Source: Orychophragmus violaceus
Lineage: Eukaryota; Streptophyta; Magnoliopsida; Brassicales; Brassicaceae
Assembly: GCA_030180135.1 (NCBI GenBank)
Contig: CM058236.1
Coordinates: 56,943,728 to 57,007,727, forward strand
DNA length: 64,000 bases
Direction: 5' to 3'
Every line of letters starts with the position of its first letter. Position 1 is the stretch's first letter. The translations under genes and the position numbers were made by a program. Below the pieces are notes generated by a model. It saw nothing but the letters and a program-made list of their open reading frames with translations. It searched no databases and was not told the origin of the DNA. Of the stretch, positions 1-9,196 are shown piece after piece.

Positions 1-394
1 CAAAATATGATAATCGAGCTATCTAGTCGAAGTGTTCTTAGCTAGGGTTGGAATATCTTGAATGAATCGTCACTTCTTCTTTAAATAGTCTCGACTTTGA
101 TCTTCTTGTTCCGATATTTCGGCCTCGCCGTCATAACGATCTCCGAGATTTACGTGGATCAGTTGAACTGACGAAGACCGGGTTGCTCTATCTCCACGTC
201 ATCTTTTGCCGAGCTCGAGCTCGATCGCCTCTCGCTTCGGCCTTGCTTGGGCCTTGTCAAGGTATCATTCGTTTGGGCTCAGCAAAGTAATTGGCTCGTC
301 TCTTTGTCTTGATTCTGGAACGGGCTCATGAATACGGGCCTTTTTTTTATTTGTTAATGGGCCGGATTTCCTAGAGGGAAATCCAGTACCAACA
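1..394 (-). repeat. 3' LTR of the Tat element (partial)
   Basis: This stretch matches the last 394 bases of the LTR at 14545-15079 and ends in the same ACCAACA. The first part of the LTR lies left of the window. A C-rich strip follows directly, which is the polypurine tract seen from the other strand. Confidence 0.92.
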
Positions 395-409
395 ATAGCC
401 CCCCAGCCC
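395..409 (-). other. Polypurine tract of the Tat element
   Basis: On the minus strand this reads GGGCTGGGGGGCTAT and directly abuts the 3' LTR, the position where plus-strand DNA synthesis is primed in LTR retrotransposons. Confidence 0.8.
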
Positions 410-955
410 ATTGATTTCGACAAGTCGAGGTTAATGGGCGATTGGCATTCTCGGGAAGAGGCGTGCGCCTCGGGTGTAATAAACCTAATGATTACTTCCG
501 CCCCATCCGTAGATCTTGTTTCGATCTAACGGTCAAGAGCGGCGCGTGGGTCGAACTGGACTGGTTTTTAGCGCGTCGACAGTCTTCGCGTGTTTGTTTG
601 AGAATTTTATCTCCTACCGTGGATCTGGTCGATTACCAACGGCTAAGATTCGAAGGTCGTGAAGAGTCTTTTCAGGCTCGTTCTTTTGCTGATGTGACCT
701 AATCATCGTGCGTTAGCAGCCGTCGATTTTAGATCAACGGTCAGAATGAGGGAAAGCGAGGAGTCCAAATCATCTCGATTACTACGAGTACGGTTAGGAT
801 TTTGCACGATTCCCATTATAATTTTCTTATATTTGCCGAGGGTGGTTTTTCTCCTTCCCACTTTTGCTTCTTCTTTTCCCTTGCTCTGATTTTTATCGTC
901 GGAGAAATTTCCTCTTAAAACCCTTTGCTTTCTTTATTCCGATACATCGCTTCCT
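410..955 (+). other. Upstream region of the antisense Tat gene
   Basis: This stretch lies between the polypurine tract and the first ATG of the antisense gene at 956. I see no convincing coding sequence. It would hold the promoter and 5' untranslated region of the antisense gene if that gene is transcribed; a TATA-like run is present near 825-835. Nothing else recognisable. Confidence 0.35.
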
Positions 956-2742
956 ATGGCTCTCAGAGACGCGACATGAGCTAGCACGAGTACAGCGGCG
1001 GGATCGTTTGGTCCGCATCTGCCGTCCGTCTTAACCGAGAATCATATTCGCCGGTTGCGAACGCAGTGTCGGATTCCTCCGGAGGTGGAGATAGTCGTTC
1101 CGTCACCGGCAATCTCGCTGGAAACAATCGTGGAAGGCTACTGTTGTGCTTCCTACACATACTTCGAGAAGTGTGGGCTTTTATTCCCCATTCCTCGCCT
1201 GGGTTCCTTGGTACTGGCCCAGCTCCAGTTGGCATTCCATCAAATGACGCCGAACTTCGTCCGACATGTTATTGGACTCGGAGTCAGGGCCGCGGAAGAG
1301 GGAATTGAGTTCGGGCCCGAGGAACTTATGCGAGTTTGCTCGGTAAAGCAAAATACTCGCTTCCTGGGGACATACTATCTTTCTCCCCGCTTCGGTTGTA
1401 TCCTTGAAGACGTCCCAACCAAGGACATGTGGAAAGACCGATACTTTTTCTTCAGGGTAACTCATCACTCGGTTGGGGAATTCGACTATTCAGTCATTCC
1501 TTCTCGGTGGTCTTCCAGTGTAGGTAAGGTTCAAAGTTCCGATGTTTGGTTCCTTTTATTGTGGTATTGCTTCTTACCCTCCCTTTTTATCTTATAGACG
1601 TTCCCGAGTCACTTGCCACCAACCCGATCACTGAGGCTTTGATAGCCAGGTTGAGGGGAGGCACTATCAATTGGGGCAGCTTTTCGGTAGAGCGCGTGCA
1701 AGCCGCTCTGCGGGTCAACCCCGAGCGGGCTCTGATGGGTCGTCAGCAGGTTTTTCGCAACCCGGTGCCTTCTTCCGAACCCTCCCGGGCTCTTGTGGCT
1801 CAAGCTGCTCAGCCCCCACTCTGTATTACCGAGCGGACAGGAGAGAGTAAGTCGTCTGGTTGCGAGTCTATCTTTGTTTTTTGTATATATCGCCATTTTG
1901 GTTCGTCTTCTAAGGCGCTTTAGGCCTGCGGGTACTCAGCTCCAGTTGTTGGGGAAATGTTTCTTGGTGGCCCGTATTCCGAGATGATGTCTTTCGTCGG
2001 AAAGGTGAGACATTTTTGTTGTGGTCCCTTTTTCTCCGAATTGTTAGCTCTTTCCGCTTCTTGCTAACCTAACGTTCTTCGCAGGCTGTCGAAGCTGTGA
2101 ATACGTATGCGGCTCGGTCCGAGATCGAGGTGATAGAGGCCCAATCTTACGAGCTGGCGTACACTCGGGAGGCTGCCACCCAGATGAACGCCAAACTCCA
2201 GGAGGCTTTGGGTAGGGAGGAGCGCTTAAAGAAAAAGGTCGCGGACCATGTTGCTGCGGAGACTAGATTCGCGTGGCTCGAGAGAAGAGAAGAGGAGCTG
2301 TCTCGTCAGCTTAGCGTCGCCGAGGCTCGGATTCGAACTGTCGAAGAATCGAGCCGGGTCAAGCTCCGTAGGGCTCGAAAAGAGCTTAATGACCAGTATC
2401 TGGCGATTCTGGCCGGGATCAAGGAGAAAGCCGAGAAGAGGAAAATCGAGACTAGTGCCGAGATTCGTCTTCAGGAAACTTTGGCTAACATCGAGCTTAT
2501 TGCCGAGATCGCGGCCGGGGAGGTAGACATGACCCAGGAGGTGCTTAGGCTGGCCGAGAAGAAGCGGCTCGCCACGGAGGAGATGGAGGCCGCAGCAGTC
2601 TCTGATTTTAGCATTGGCAAGCTTGTCTTGCCGGCAGTTTCAGAGGGTTCCGTGACTATGGCGGATCCTTTGCCCGTTCCTCCGGCTGAGACTCATCTGA
2701 GGATGCTTGACGAGGTTGAGACTCGGGCGAGGAGGGAGGCGG

Positions 2743-3917
2743 TGATAGGTGTAGTTTTAACCCTATTCTAACTGCAAGTGCACAGTGATGTAGTTGTAGT
2801 ACTTAGGGTATCGAATCCACAGGGACTCCGGTCAACGATAGATAAGAACAGAAAAGATTAAACTAGGAAGAAAGCAAAGGTGATTAAACTAAAAGCAGAG
2901 CAGAAAAGTAAATCAGTAGCAGGCGAGTTTGTGAGCAAGAGAGCGAAGCGTTAGGTTTCAGGAGTTCTCAGGAAATCAGGAACACAAGCAATCAATCAAT
3001 CGGAATCTAATCAGAAACTGTTCTAGAACTCAAACACGGATATAGAATTAACCAAATTCCTTTGCGATAATTCTCTAAGTCTAAGTGCAGCAAACCAAAC
3101 TTTCGTTTGCGAGGACTAACAGATTAAACCAGCATTAAATTCCAAGTTTGATATGTTCACAATTAACCTAAACCAAACTTTCGTTTGCGAGAAGTTTAAT
3201 TGCTCATCTAGGTTCTTTCTAGCTAAATTAACCAACTTTCGCTGCATTAATCAACCTAACATCATAATTATGATTAACTACTTCAGATTAAGCGTTAAGA
3301 ACAACCTAAACAAAGAACTAACAGATATGAATCCCTACAGATTAATTTAACTATAATTCCATGAAATCCCTAATGAGAACCCTTCAACCTAACAGGTAAA
3401 CTACTCAGACATGTTCATTGAGACAGAAAATATCATAAGTAGAAAACCAAATATCATTAAACAGAATAATCAATAGGGGTTCGAAATCAAGTCTCTTTCG
3501 AGAACAAGATCAGCCCCTAAGGCTCTCTGAAATAAAATAAAAATAAAGTAAAGCGTAGCCTAAACAATGGCTTAAAAACCCTAATATATTGGTCTAAAGT
3601 CGGCTGGGGGCCTTTTTGCAAGTCTGGGAAGTTTCTGGGCAAAAACTGTAATTTCTCTAAAATACAGATTTTTGGGCGCAGAACTGCGTCGACCTAGTGC
3701 AGAACTGCAACGATCGTTGCACTGCGAAAACACAGCCAGTGAACTCTGTGAGATCTCTAAATAGTGCAGAATTGCTCCAAATGCTCCCAAAACGTCCAAT
3801 TAGGCTCCAGATGTCCTTAAACCTGTAAAACACCTGAAAAGACTCCAAAACATAGTAAAAGACTCGATAAATAACACATATACCATGGTTAAAATCCCTA
3901 AAATCCATGGTATATCA
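2743..3917 (-). repeat. 3' LTR of non-autonomous Athila
   Basis: Starts TGATAGGTGT and ends TATATCA on the plus strand, inverted termini as expected. Same length as the partner LTR at 6713-7887. A TATA-like TATATTA lies at 3583-3589 on the minus strand, in the position corresponding to that of the 17149 element. Contains two copies of the CGATCG-type motif around 3687-3725. Confidence 0.93.
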
Positions 3918-3931
3918 ACTCCCCCACACTT
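3918..3931 (-). other. Polypurine tract of non-autonomous Athila
   Basis: Minus strand reads AAGTGTGGGGGAGT and directly abuts the 3' LTR. The same tract abuts the 3' LTR of the Athila at 17149-26946. Confidence 0.85.
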
Positions 3932-5245
3932 AGCTCTTGCTTGTCCTCAAGCAAGTAAAGAACCAAAGCATAAGAAAAGAAGTTTGAAAACACAGAAACT
4001 CATTTCGTCCTAGGAACTTTCACAATCACATTCACTTAGTAAGCCACTGAAAACTTTCCTACACAACTCAAGACCACAATGTACTTCTCCCACACTTAGC
4101 AACTGTCCTAAGTAAACTCCACAATCACATTCAAGCATTCAAATTCTCCCTACTGACTTCTGCAAGTATTTAAGTGCGGTCTCACCTAAGGAGTATCGAT
4201 CAAAGGGCACATGGATTCTTACCTTATCAGCTCTAGACCACCATACTATCTTTCTCTAGTCCCTTTCTTCTCTTTCCCTTCCTTAACAACTGATTTTTCC
4301 CACATTGGGTATCATTTTATTTTTTTATCAGTGTTCTTCCCGTTATGGGGTGTACTTTGGACACATTCCATGGATCGCATAAGAGATAATAGTGTTTGCT
4401 ACTATTCCCATGACCACTTCGGAGTTACTAACTCATCCTCAGTTTATTATCTTTTTTTTTTATGGAAGGGGAGAAGGGAACCAAATAGGATAGGTTGACA
4501 GGCTGTGTCAGAACTAACAAGGGAATCCGACACAAAGTATACCAAGCCCTTAGGTGAGAAATCTAAGTCAGTATTAAGGTTGAAGTCAGTAAAAGGATCC
4601 TCTGATACCTGAAGTAATGTGGGTGTCCTCAGTAGGTTGATCTGTGATGTGGTTTTCTAATAGTCAGAGAGGCTCTGCAAGTCTGTCCAATGGTCACTTA
4701 GTTCCTGTTCAAGCGAAAAGTTTCCTCGAAAAATCATAGTTTCATACAAATTTTTGACTCAATAAAACAAATTTTGAAAAACTAAGAAAACAAAAGCGTG
4801 CGTCAGTAGCTTCCTCCCCCACACTTAAACTACACTGTCCCCAGTGTAGTCAAGGCATGAGCTCGGTGAGAATAATAATCAAATTGAAGAACAAACTGAA
4901 AAGTTGCAGATTACTTACCTATCGTCGCCCTGTGTCGATCGATGCCACAAGGGTGTCGATCGATGCAAGGCGAATATGCTCGCGGTTATTGAGATAACCG
5001 GTGTCTGAACCGCAATTGAATCGGTAAACCATAAATCGCGACTGCATCGACCGATGCACAATGTGTGTCGATCGATGCAATGCGATTATTCATGTTTCTC
5101 TCGCCTCTGAACACACTTAAACAGAAAAATTAAAAATACCAAAACCAAAACGAAAATTGAAAAACAAAAACGAACCTACTAGTGGGTTGCCTCCCACTCA
5201 GCGCTTGTTTTTAGTTATTAGCTTGACTATTGGAAGAGATTTGAT
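3932..5245 (-). other. Conserved Athila 3' untranslated region
   Basis: No coding sequence. About 900 bp (3932-4860) are clearly similar, in reverse, to 24780-25730 and to 41030-41800 of the other Athila elements. It includes two more tracts like the polypurine tract (near 4083-4098 and 4813-4827). The stretch 4920-5085 holds two clusters of TCGATCGATGC-type motifs. A short hairpin lies at 5181-5198. Confidence 0.8.
5181..5198 (-). promoter_or_regulatory. Conserved Athila post-coding RNA hairpin
   Basis: On the element's sense strand this reads AGTGGGAGGCAACCCACT: a 6-bp stem with loop AGGCAA, inside a conserved block starting AAGCGCTGAG. The homologous hairpin at 24435-24452 has the same loop but a G-C pair instead of A-T at the base of the stem, a compensatory change that supports a folded RNA. 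Function unknown. Confidence 0.6.
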
Positions 5246-6469
5246 TCATGGCGGTTTCAACAGAGACTTTGAGTGTCTCTGTGAATATCTCTTCATCCAA
5301 GGAGGTTTATAGGTATTATGATCATGAGGCTTCCCAAGGAAAGAGAAATCAGAATCAGGGCGGGAGCAAAACTTGGGCGGTCTACTGCGTTTTCCTGCAT
5401 TCAAAACAATGTGATCAGAAGGTTTAAGCTTAGTTGATTTGTACCTTACCTTTGATGTAGATCTGATGTTTGGGGCTTTCTGCTTATGAGCAGTTGCAGG
5501 TACTGAAGATGTTAGAGCAGGTTCAAGAGGAACTGCCATCTTCTTCTTTCCACTATCAGATACTGTAGTTCCACCAATCTGAACTTCTTCTTTCAGATGA
5601 CCATTAGTGGAGATCATCTTCTTTGCATGAACTTGCGAAGTTTTAACTGGTGGTGTTTTATTCACCTTCTTATCCATAACTTTCACGCAGTTAGCCACTT
5701 CTATCTCTTGTTTAGAGGGTTTAGGAACCTTAGGATATGGCACAGGGGGCTTATACACTCGTTTTGGCACTGTTGCAGGTTTCTGGTCATGTCTGCGTTC
5801 TGTGTCGATCGTTGCATGATGTGTGTCGATTGATGCAAGGCGATTATGTTCGTCGAAAGAACTCAAAATTGCCGTCAGAACGGCGTGTCGATCGACACTA
5901 AGGGGGTGTCAATCGATGCATGTATCAGGCAGACAATATTCATCCAGAAAATCCGAGATTATGCTCTCTTCTTCTTCCAGCAACTCAATCTCATCCCCTA
6001 AGGTCACAGCTTTGATGTGCAGCTTCCGTTCAGCTCTCTTAGCTTCATTATGCCTTTGCATTGTTTCAGCTGTTTGAACTCGGACATCTAGCTTCTTCAT
6101 ATGTGTGCTCAAGTATTCAAACTTCTCATTCAGATTTTCATGCAATGCATCCATCCTTGAGTTGAAGGACACAGTGATCTGTTGTTCTCTCTCAAGAAAC
6201 TGTTCCATCATAGCTTCTAATCTGCTCTTATGTGTAGGTGCAGGCGGTGCTTTGTAAGAAGAAACACCATAGTTCCTCGAGAAGGCATTGCCCTGTTGCT
6301 GGAAAGGTCCCTGAAAAGCTGATTCCTGACTGTAGAATTCATTCCCTCCAACGTAGTTGATAGCTTCTTGCGCATACTTTCCAAGTAGAGGACTATGCAG
6401 ATAGTCTACCTTGCTCTTCAGCCCAGCTATCTGCGAATTATCAATCCCTGGACTAAAGAAATCATACAT
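5246..6469 (-). pseudogene. Truncated Athila gag (C-terminal part)
   Basis: ATG at 6469 opens a frame whose first 150 or so residues match the region after the Gag core in the 17149 element: a helical segment, the phrase NYVGG, then a coiled-coil part with NEKFEYLSTHMKKLD. The core Gag domain and its zinc-binding part are missing. An in-frame TGA at 5909-5911 interrupts the frame; the same frame then continues to 5246 through the linker phrase RVYKPPVPYPK and a C-terminal part I do not recognise. The stop lies inside one of the TCGATCGA-type motif clusters, which here encode repeated SID, IDR and IDT tripeptides. It is probably a relic of a structural protein rather than a functional one. Confidence 0.7.
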
Positions 6470-6688
6470 CTTTCTTACGATATGTGTCGATCGATGCAGT
6501 GGAAGCGTCGATCGATGCAAGCGAGATGATGTGACGATCGACACACAGGACCGTGTCGATCGATGCAGTGCGATTACAGGCGTACCTGAAACGCAAGAAC
6601 AGAAAAGAAAAAAAATTAGTAGCAAAAAAATAAAAACGAAAAACCTAGTCTAAACCCTAAGTTCAAATCTATCGGAGACTCAAAAGAG
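6470..6688 (-). other. Leader of non-autonomous Athila with motif cluster
   Basis: Untranslated leader between primer site and the gag ATG. At 6480-6570 it holds four TCGATCGATGCA or ACGATCGACACA motifs spaced about 20-30 bp apart. The leaders of the other two Athila elements carry comparable clusters (18480-18570 and 30855-30945). Confidence 0.65.
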
Positions 6689-6706
6689 TCCCCGGCAACG
6701 GCGCCA
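6689..6706 (-). other. Primer binding site, tRNA-Asp
   Basis: Minus strand reads TGGCGCCGTTGCCGGGGA, which is complementary to the 3' end of plant tRNA-Asp including CCA. It lies six bases inside the 5' LTR boundary. A tRNA-Asp primer is known for Athila elements. Confidence 0.92.
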
Positions 6707-6712
6707 AAAACT

Positions 6713-7887
6713 TGATAGGTGTAGTTTTAACCCAATTCTAACTGCAAGTGCACAGTGATGTAGTTGTAGTACTTAGGGTATCGAATCCACAGGGACTCCG
6801 GTCAACGATAGATAAGAACAGAAAAGATTAAACTAGGAAGAAAGCAAAGGTGATTAAACTAAAAGCAGAGCAGAAAAGTAAATCAGTAGCAGGCGAGTTT
6901 GTGAGCAAGGAAGCGAAGCGTTAGGTTTCAGGAGTTCTCAGGAAATCAAGAACACAAGCAATAAATCAATCGGAATCTAATCAGAAACTGTTCTAGAACT
7001 CAAACACGGATATAGAATTAACCAAATTCCTTTGCGATAATTCTCTAAGTCTAAGTGCAGCAAACCAAACTTTCGTTTGCGAGGACTAACAGATTAAACC
7101 AGCATTAAATTCCAAGTTTGATATGTTCACAATTAACCTAAACCAAACTTTCGTTTGCGAGAAGTTTAATTGCTCATCTAGGTTCTTTCTAGCTAAATTA
7201 ACCAACTTTCGCTGCATTAATCAACCTAACATCATAATTCTGATTAGCTACTTCAGATTAAGCGTTAAGAACAACCTAAACAAAGAACTAGCAGATATGA
7301 ATCCCTACAGATTAATTTAACTATAATTCCATGAAATCCCTAATGAGAACCCTTCAACCTAACATGTAAACTACTCAGACATGTTCATTGAGACAGAAAA
7401 TATCATAAGTAGAAAACCAAATATCATTAAACAGAATAATCAACAGGGGTTCGAAATCAAGTCTCTTTCAAGAAAAAGATCAGCCCCTAAGGCTCTCTGA
7501 AAGAAAATAAAACTAAAGTAAAGCGTAGCCTAAACAATGGCTTAAAAACCCTAATATATTGGTCTAAAGTCGGCTGGGGGCCTTTTTGAAAATCTGAGAA
7601 GTTTCTGGGCAAAAACTGTAATTTCTCTAAAATGCAGATTTTTTGGCGCAGAACTGCGTCGACCTAGTGCAGAACTGCAACGATCGTTGCACTGCGAAAA
7701 CACAGCCAGTGAACTCTGTGAGATCTCTAAATAGTGCAGAATTGCTCCAAATGCTCCCAAAACGTCCAATTAGGCTCCAGATGTCCTTAAACCTGTAAAA
7801 CACCTGAAAAGACTCCAAAACATAGTAAAAGACTCGATAAATAACACATATACCATGGTTAAAATCCCTAAAATCCATGGTATATCA
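6713..7887 (-). repeat. 5' LTR of non-autonomous Athila
   Basis: Same length and nearly the same sequence as 2743-3917. Followed directly by the target duplication GGCGG at 7888-7892. A TATA-like TATATTA is at 7553-7559 on the minus strand. Confidence 0.93.
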
Positions 7888-7939
7888 GGCGGGCAAGGCG
7901 GATGGCCAGGCCGGAGAGTCTTCTTTTGCTGCTTTTTGA

Positions 7940-9196
7940 GTAGCTTATCGTTGTTGTTGCCCGATAGGGCTTTTTATTTCTTTTTTGGACTTGTGTTGCC
8001 CAAGGGGGATTTTATTATTATTTTTTTTGTTTTTGATGTTGCCCTTAGCGGGCTTTTGTTCGAACTCGAGGGAATCGTGTCCTCTTTTATGAATTGCTTC
8101 TGAATCTTTCATGCCTTGGCATAGATTTCACTGTTTTGATGCCTTAGCATAAAGTTTGGCCGTTACGGCAGCTCGAGCCTCTTCAAAGAGGTCGAGTGAA
8201 TAACTTGTCTCTAATTGCCTTAGGGGGTTTCTTTGCGAACTTTTAGGTCGGTTGTCTTTGAACTCGAGCTTTTTACCAAGGATAGTTCGAGGTACAACTT
8301 TTTCATAATGTAATTCGAGCTCAACGCTGAATCGAAACGAGATTTGCTAGGTATAAGAACGAATTGGAGTAGACTTACAAAGGTTCGTTCGGAGCGTGTG
8401 CTAAGGTCTTTTTGCGTGAACAACTGTTTCGACCTCTGTCGTTTTTTGCTCGGAGGGGAGGGGGTAGCCTCCCAATTCTTCCAATCTGTGTAAAGCTGGA
8501 AGAATTTTGTGATGTTTGATGGACCGTTTCAGGTCGTTTGTTTGGGACGATCATTTCAGCTCATTCAGTTCGAAGAGACCGTTTCAGGTCGCTCGTTATT
8601 GAGACGGACACTTCAGTTCGTCTTATTTGGAAGGATGTATCACTTTCATTAGAAGGGGCCATTTCAGGTCGCTTAGGATTGAAGAGATAATTTCATATCG
8701 CTTAGTTTTGGGAGAGGCCATTTCAGGTCGCTAAGAAGGGATACTTTCATATCACTTGTTTCCGAAGAGATAATTTCATACCATTTGATTTTAGGAGAGG
8801 TCATTTTAGCTCGCTCGGAAAGGATAGCTTAATATCGTTTGCTTTTGAAGAGATAATTTCATATCACTTTAGCTTTTGAAGAGATAATTTCATACCACTT
8901 TAACTTTTGAAGAGATAATTTCATATCACTTTGGCTTTTGAGGAGATAATTTCATATCATTTTGCAGAATGTAATGGTGAAGCGTTTCGCAATGACTCTA
9001 ACTTTTACGACAAAAAGAGACGTTGATTGAAAGACTTATTTTGTTTTCACAAAGATAAGCTAATACGACTTCGTTAGAAGTTGTTGAGCTCGATAAGAGC
9101 TTTGTGTTTGGGGGTGGCTGCGCTCGAAGTCGAGCTGCCTACGTACCCTTTTAAGGGGATCAAGCCATTTCGTAGTTCGATAGTGTTGATGTACTC
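7940..9196 (-). other. Tat post-pol region with degenerate minisatellite
   Basis: This stretch lies between the end of the antisense gene and the end of integrase. I find no supported gene. From about 8520 to 8965 it is a string of variant units of roughly 30-45 bp built on two phrases, CATTTCAGGTCGCT and GAGATAATTTCATATCACTT. The last four or five units, from about 8850, are the most regular, about 34 bp each. Confidence 0.7.
8520..8965 (-). repeat. Minisatellite in Tat 3' region
   Basis: Tandem units alternate between a GAGACC..TTTCAGGTCGCT form and a GAAGAGATAATTTCATATCAC form, with increasing order toward 8965. Tandem arrays between pol and the 3' LTR are a known habit of Tat and Ogre elements and can seed satellite DNA. 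Confidence 0.75.

Larger units (their letters stand above)
2743..7887 (-). mobile_element. Non-autonomous Athila-type LTR retrotransposon, pol deleted
   Basis: Two 1175-bp LTRs (2743-3917 and 6713-7887), about 1% apart by eye, enclose a 2.8-kb interior. The insertion is flanked by a perfect 5-bp target duplication GGCGG (2738-2742 and 7888-7892). On the minus strand the interior holds a tRNA-Asp primer site, a leader, the C-terminal part of an Athila gag, an Athila 3' untranslated region and a polypurine tract. Protease, RT, RNase H and integrase are absent, so the element must borrow enzymes. The LTR ends and the 3' region are clearly related to the larger Athila at 17149-26946. It lies in the last exon of the antisense Tat gene. 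Confidence 0.93.
956..7939 (+). pseudogene. Antisense, intron-containing Tat gene: Transposase_28-like domain plus coiled coil, split by Athila
   Basis: The gene runs opposite to gag-pol. Exon 1 (ATG at 956, to 1523) has an in-frame TGA at 977-979, then an open frame whose segment around YTYFEKCGLLFPIPRLGS resembles the plant family called putative gypsy-type transposon (Transposase_28). A GTAAG donor at 1524 and an AG acceptor ending at 1597 define a 74-bp intron whose removal keeps the frame into exon 2 (1598-1846). Candidate exon 3 is 1924-2005, between TTTAG and GTGAG. Exon 4 starts at 2084 and encodes a charged alpha-helical, coiled-coil-like protein rich in E, K, R and A. It is interrupted at 2742 by the element 2743-7887; beyond the duplicated target the same frame resumes and stops at 7937-7939. 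Antisense extra genes after pol are known in Tat-lineage elements; their role is unknown. The family name is from memory of motifs, not a search. Confidence 0.62.

Noticed and set aside
1181..1468. Minus-strand frame in the Tat 3' region that would be in sense with gag-pol
   Set aside because: It is a shadow of the antisense exon, whose frame is kept across an intron and has a recognisable domain.
3153..3350. 65-codon frame repeated at 7123-7320
   Set aside because: It lies inside the two LTRs of one element and is repeated only because the LTRs are.
8520..8965. Regular repeats that might suggest a CRISPR array
   Set aside because: Units and spacers vary together, the host is a plant, and the array lies in a Tat element.
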